Made by a program: the position numbers and the translations under genes. A stretch of 7,864 bases of DNA from Burkholderiales bacterium. GTDB lineage: Bacteria; Pseudomonadota; Gammaproteobacteria; Burkholderiales; Usitatibacteraceae. The first letter of the stretch is position 1; each line of letters begins with the position of its first letter. The notes beneath the pieces were generated by a model. It saw nothing but the letters and a program-made list of their open reading frames with translations, made no database searches and was not told the DNA's origin. The stretch spans positions 1-7,864 of the forward strand of contig JADGRS010000139.1 in NCBI GenBank assembly GCA_017880705.1, given 5' to 3'. This document shows, one piece after another, positions 5,482-7,864 of the stretch.

Positions 5482-7864
5482 TCACCCGCACTCGCTGAAC
5501 CCGCACACGTGGCACTTCACGCATCCCTCCGCGAACTCGAGCTGCGAGCCGCAGTCGGGGCACGTGCCGATGAACGACTCGCTGCCGCCGCCGTTCGCTG
5601 ACTCGAAGGTCATCTGGATCTGATTCGCCGGCGGGCCGCTCACGGTGATGTGCTCGAGCGACGGAATCCCGCTCATCGGTCCAATCCCCGACGTGTGATC
5701 CGCGAGGAGCTCCTGCTGCACGCCCTGCTTGTCGCGGAACCACTCCTCGAGCGCGAGGCCGATCGCGTCCGGCATCGAGAGCACCTTGTTCGGGCCGAGC
5801 CCCACCGCGCGATCCGAGCTGATGCCGCGGAGCTGGCGGTGGATCTGCATGAGCGGAATGCCCGAGCGCAGCGCGAGTGAGATCAGGCGCCCGACCGCTT
5901 CCGCATCCGCCATCGCCGCGCCGCCGGCCTTGCCGAGCGTGACGAACACTTCGAACGGCTGCCCGCGATCATCCTCGGTGATGTGGACGAACATCACGCC
6001 GAGCGGCGTCTCCTTGCGGATGGACGTCGAGCGGAGCTTGTCCGGGCGCGAGCGCTTCGCGCGACGCTGCAGATTTTCCGCCTCGCTCTCGTACAGCGCG
6101 CGCTTCAAGCGTTCGATCTCCGCGTTCGACTCCGCGAGCGTGCCATGCAACTCGCCGAGCTCACGCTTCGAGTCCGTGGCCGCGCCATCGCGCACCGAGG
6201 CCGCGTGCTCCGTGGCGCCTGTCGAGAGTACTTGATTATCGCGCGAGCCATCGCGGTACACGGTGACGCCCTTGCATCCGAGCTCGTACGCGAGCTCGTA
6301 GATGGTGCGGACGTCTTCCTTCGTGGCGGTGTACGCGAAGTTCGTGGTCTTCGAGATGGCGGAGTCGCAGTGCTTCTGGAAGGCCGCCTGCATCTTGATG
6401 TGCCACTCGGGCGCGATCTGATTGGCGGTGACGAACACGCGCTGCCAGCGCGCGGGGATCTCGTTGTGCTCGACGGAGCCCGTGCGCGCGATCTTCTCGA
6501 CGAGCGCATCGCTGTACCAGCCTTCGCGTTTCGCGATCTCGACGAAGTCCTCGTTCACATCCGGCATCATGACGCCGGCCTGATTGCGCATGAAGGCAAC
6601 GGCAAAGAGCGGCTCGAGGCCGGAGGAGCACCCCGCAATGATCGAGATCGTGCCCGTGGGCGCGACGGTGGTGACGTTGCAGTTGCGGAGCATCTGCATC
6701 GCTCGAATGCGCTTGCCCTCAGCGTCACGCGCGCACGTTTCGTCGGGACCCCAGATCGAGCGCGCCCACTCGGGGAACGGGCCGCGGTCGTTGGCGAGCC
6801 GCTCGCTCTCGCGCTTCGACTCGACATCGAGGAACTCCATCACCTTGCGGCCCATCTCGACGCCTTCCGGCGAGTCGTACGGGATCGCCAGGCGCACGAG
6901 CATGTCGGCGAAGCCCATGAGCCCAAGGCCGATGCGGCGGATGCGCTTGGAGAGGGAGTCGATTTCAGGAAGCGGGTACTTGTTGACGTCGATGATGTTG
7001 TCGAGGAAGTGCGTGGAGAGGTGGATGTCGCGCTTGAACGCATCCCAGTCCATGCGGCCGTCGACCACGTAGTACCCGACGTTGATGCTGCCGAGGTTGC
7101 AGACGTCGTAGGGGAGGAGCGGCTGCTCGCCGCAGGGGTTGGTCGCCTCGTACAGCCCGAGGTGCGGCACCGGGTTGTAGCGATTCGCCTCATCGATGTA
7201 GAAGCACCCAGGCTCGCCCGTGCGCCACGCGCCCTCGATCATGCGATCCCACACCATCTTCGCGTCGAGCTGGCCGGTGACTTCCTTGGAGACAGGATCC
7301 ACGAGGTCGTACGACTCACCGGCGCGCAGCTTCTCGATGAACTGCGCGGTGACGGCCACGGAGATGTTGAAGTTCACGATCTGCGTGAGGTCTTCCTTGC
7401 ACGCAATGAACTGCAGGATGTCCGGATGATCGATGCGCAGAATGCCCATGTTCGCGCCGCGACGCGTGCCGCCCTGCTTGACCGCATCCGTGGACGCATC
7501 GTAGAGCTTCATGAAGGAGATCGGCCCCGACGCGACGCCGGTGGTCGAGCGCACCATGGAGCCCTGCGGGCGCAGACGCGAAAAGGAGAAGCCCGTGCCG
7601 CCGCCCGACTGGTGAATGAGCGCCATCGATCGCAGCGTGTCGTAAATGCCCGTCTGTCCGTTCGAGAGCGAGTCGTCGACCGGAAGAACGAAGCACGCCG
7701 AGAGCTGCCCAAGGGGGCGGCCGGCGTTCATGAGTGTGGGCGAGTTCGGCTCGAACCTGCGCTCCGTCATCAGCCGGTAGAACTCGTCCGCCACCGCGCC
7801 CGTTGCTCCTTCGCTCGCCCCATATCGCCGATCCGCCTCAGCCACCACCGTTGCGACTCGCCAG
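5482..7864 (-). CDS. nrdJ: Adenosylcobalamin-dependent (class II) ribonucleotide reductase, 5' end missing
   Basis: The frame stays open to the right edge (codons through WRVAT before the GTG at 7848), so the N terminus is outside the window; about 793 residues are visible. Family role: reduces ribonucleotides to deoxyribonucleotides in the cytoplasm, using coenzyme B12 to make the active-site thiyl radical, with no NrdB-type partner and no need for oxygen. Counting from 7848, visible landmarks are NSPTLMNAG (35-43), redox Cys52 in SACFVLP, GTRRGANM (128-134), NPCGEQ (Asn237, radical Cys239, Glu241), the second redox Cys250 in CNLGSIN eleven residues on, and PTGTIS (397-402). A charged, probably coiled-coil linker (~560-605) leads to a C-terminal domain (~606-760). 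The end is Cys-rich (763, 766, 776, 779, 782, 787; CPDC and CVKCHVCGFSEC), typical of the long NrdJ forms and probably metal-binding or redox-active. The 11-residue Cys spacing, NPCGEQ and this C terminus separate it from class I NrdA and class III NrdD. Confidence 0.95.
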   Translation of the reverse strand, partial: WRVATVVAEADRRYGASEGATGAVADEFYRLMTERRFEPNSPTLMNAGRPLGQLSACFVLPVDDSLSNGQTGIYDTLRSMALIHQSGGGTGFSFSRLRPQGSMVRSTTGVASGPISFMKLYDASTDAVKQGGTRRGANMGILRIDHPDILQFIACKEDLTQIVNFNISVAVTAQFIEKLRAGESYDLVDPVSKEVTGQLDAKMVWDRMIEGAWRTGEPGCFYIDEANRYNPVPHLGLYEATNPCGEQPLLPYDVCNLGSINVGYYVVDGRMDWDAFKRDIHLSTHFLDNIIDVNKYPLPEIDSLSKRIRRIGLGLMGFADMLVRLAIPYDSPEGVEMGRKVMEFLDVESKRESERLANDRGPFPEWARSIWGPDETCARDAEGKRIRAMQMLRNCNVTTVAPTGTISIIAGCSSGLEPLFAVAFMRNQAGVMMPDVNEDFVEIAKREGWYSDALVEKIARTGSVEHNEIPARWQRVFVTANQIAPEWHIKMQAAFQKHCDSAISKTTNFAYTATKEDVRTIYELAYELGCKGVTVYRDGSRDNQVLSTGATEHAASVRDGAATDSKRELGELHGTLAESNAEIERLKRALYESEAENLQRRAKRSRPDKLRSTSIRKETPLGVMFVHITEDDRGQPFEVFVTLGKAGGAAMADAEAVGRLISLALRSGIPLMQIHRQLRGISSDRAVGLGPNKVLSMPDAIGLALEEWFRDKQGVQQELLADHTSGIGPMSGIPSLEHITVSGPPANQIQMTFESANGGGSESFIGTCPDCGSQLEFAEGCVKCHVCGFSECG

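Overview
The window is a GC-rich, gene-dense bacterial chromosome segment with four protein genes: three on the plus strand, followed by one convergent gene on the minus strand. Codon choice is strongly GC-biased throughout, which makes long meaningless antisense ORFs. Gene content (hydrogenase maturation plus a B12-dependent ribonucleotide reductase) fits an environmental, GC-rich Gram-negative-type bacterium. Gemmatimonadota is my first guess from the overall look of the proteins, but nothing in the window proves it.

Region 1 (1-2528) is the end of a [NiFe]-hydrogenase maturation operon. The 3' end of hypB (nickel-delivery GTPase) overlaps the complete hypF (carbamoyltransferase that starts cyanide-ligand synthesis) by four bases, GTGA. 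The start chosen for hypF is GTG at 237. No hypC, hypD or hypE follows, so hypF is the last gene of this group here.

Region 2 (2529-2635) is a 107-base gap with a strong hairpin and a second inverted repeat, then a Shine-Dalgarno-like site. I see no convincing promoter in it.

Region 3 (2636-5401) is the most unusual part: a 921-residue protein whose first ~255 residues are a PrsW-family intramembrane metalloprotease domain with its Glu/His motifs intact. A basic, probably cytoplasmic linker, three more membrane segments and a ~450-residue alanine-rich, low-complexity tail follow. The tail contains a duplicated GAFDPPP motif, a proline-rich hinge and a long predicted helical or coiled-coil stretch. 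By charge the tail should lie outside the cytoplasm. I infer a membrane protease carrying a long surface or periplasmic stalk; its substrate is unknown.

Region 4 (5402-7864) holds a near-perfect bidirectional terminator and then, on the minus strand, most of an adenosylcobalamin-dependent class II ribonucleotide reductase (nrdJ). Its 5' end lies beyond the window.

The hyp genes work together. The PrsW-like gene and nrdJ have no evident functional link with them. I found no RNA gene, CRISPR array, insertion sequence or phage gene. The best candidate for something undescribed is the tailed PrsW-like protein.
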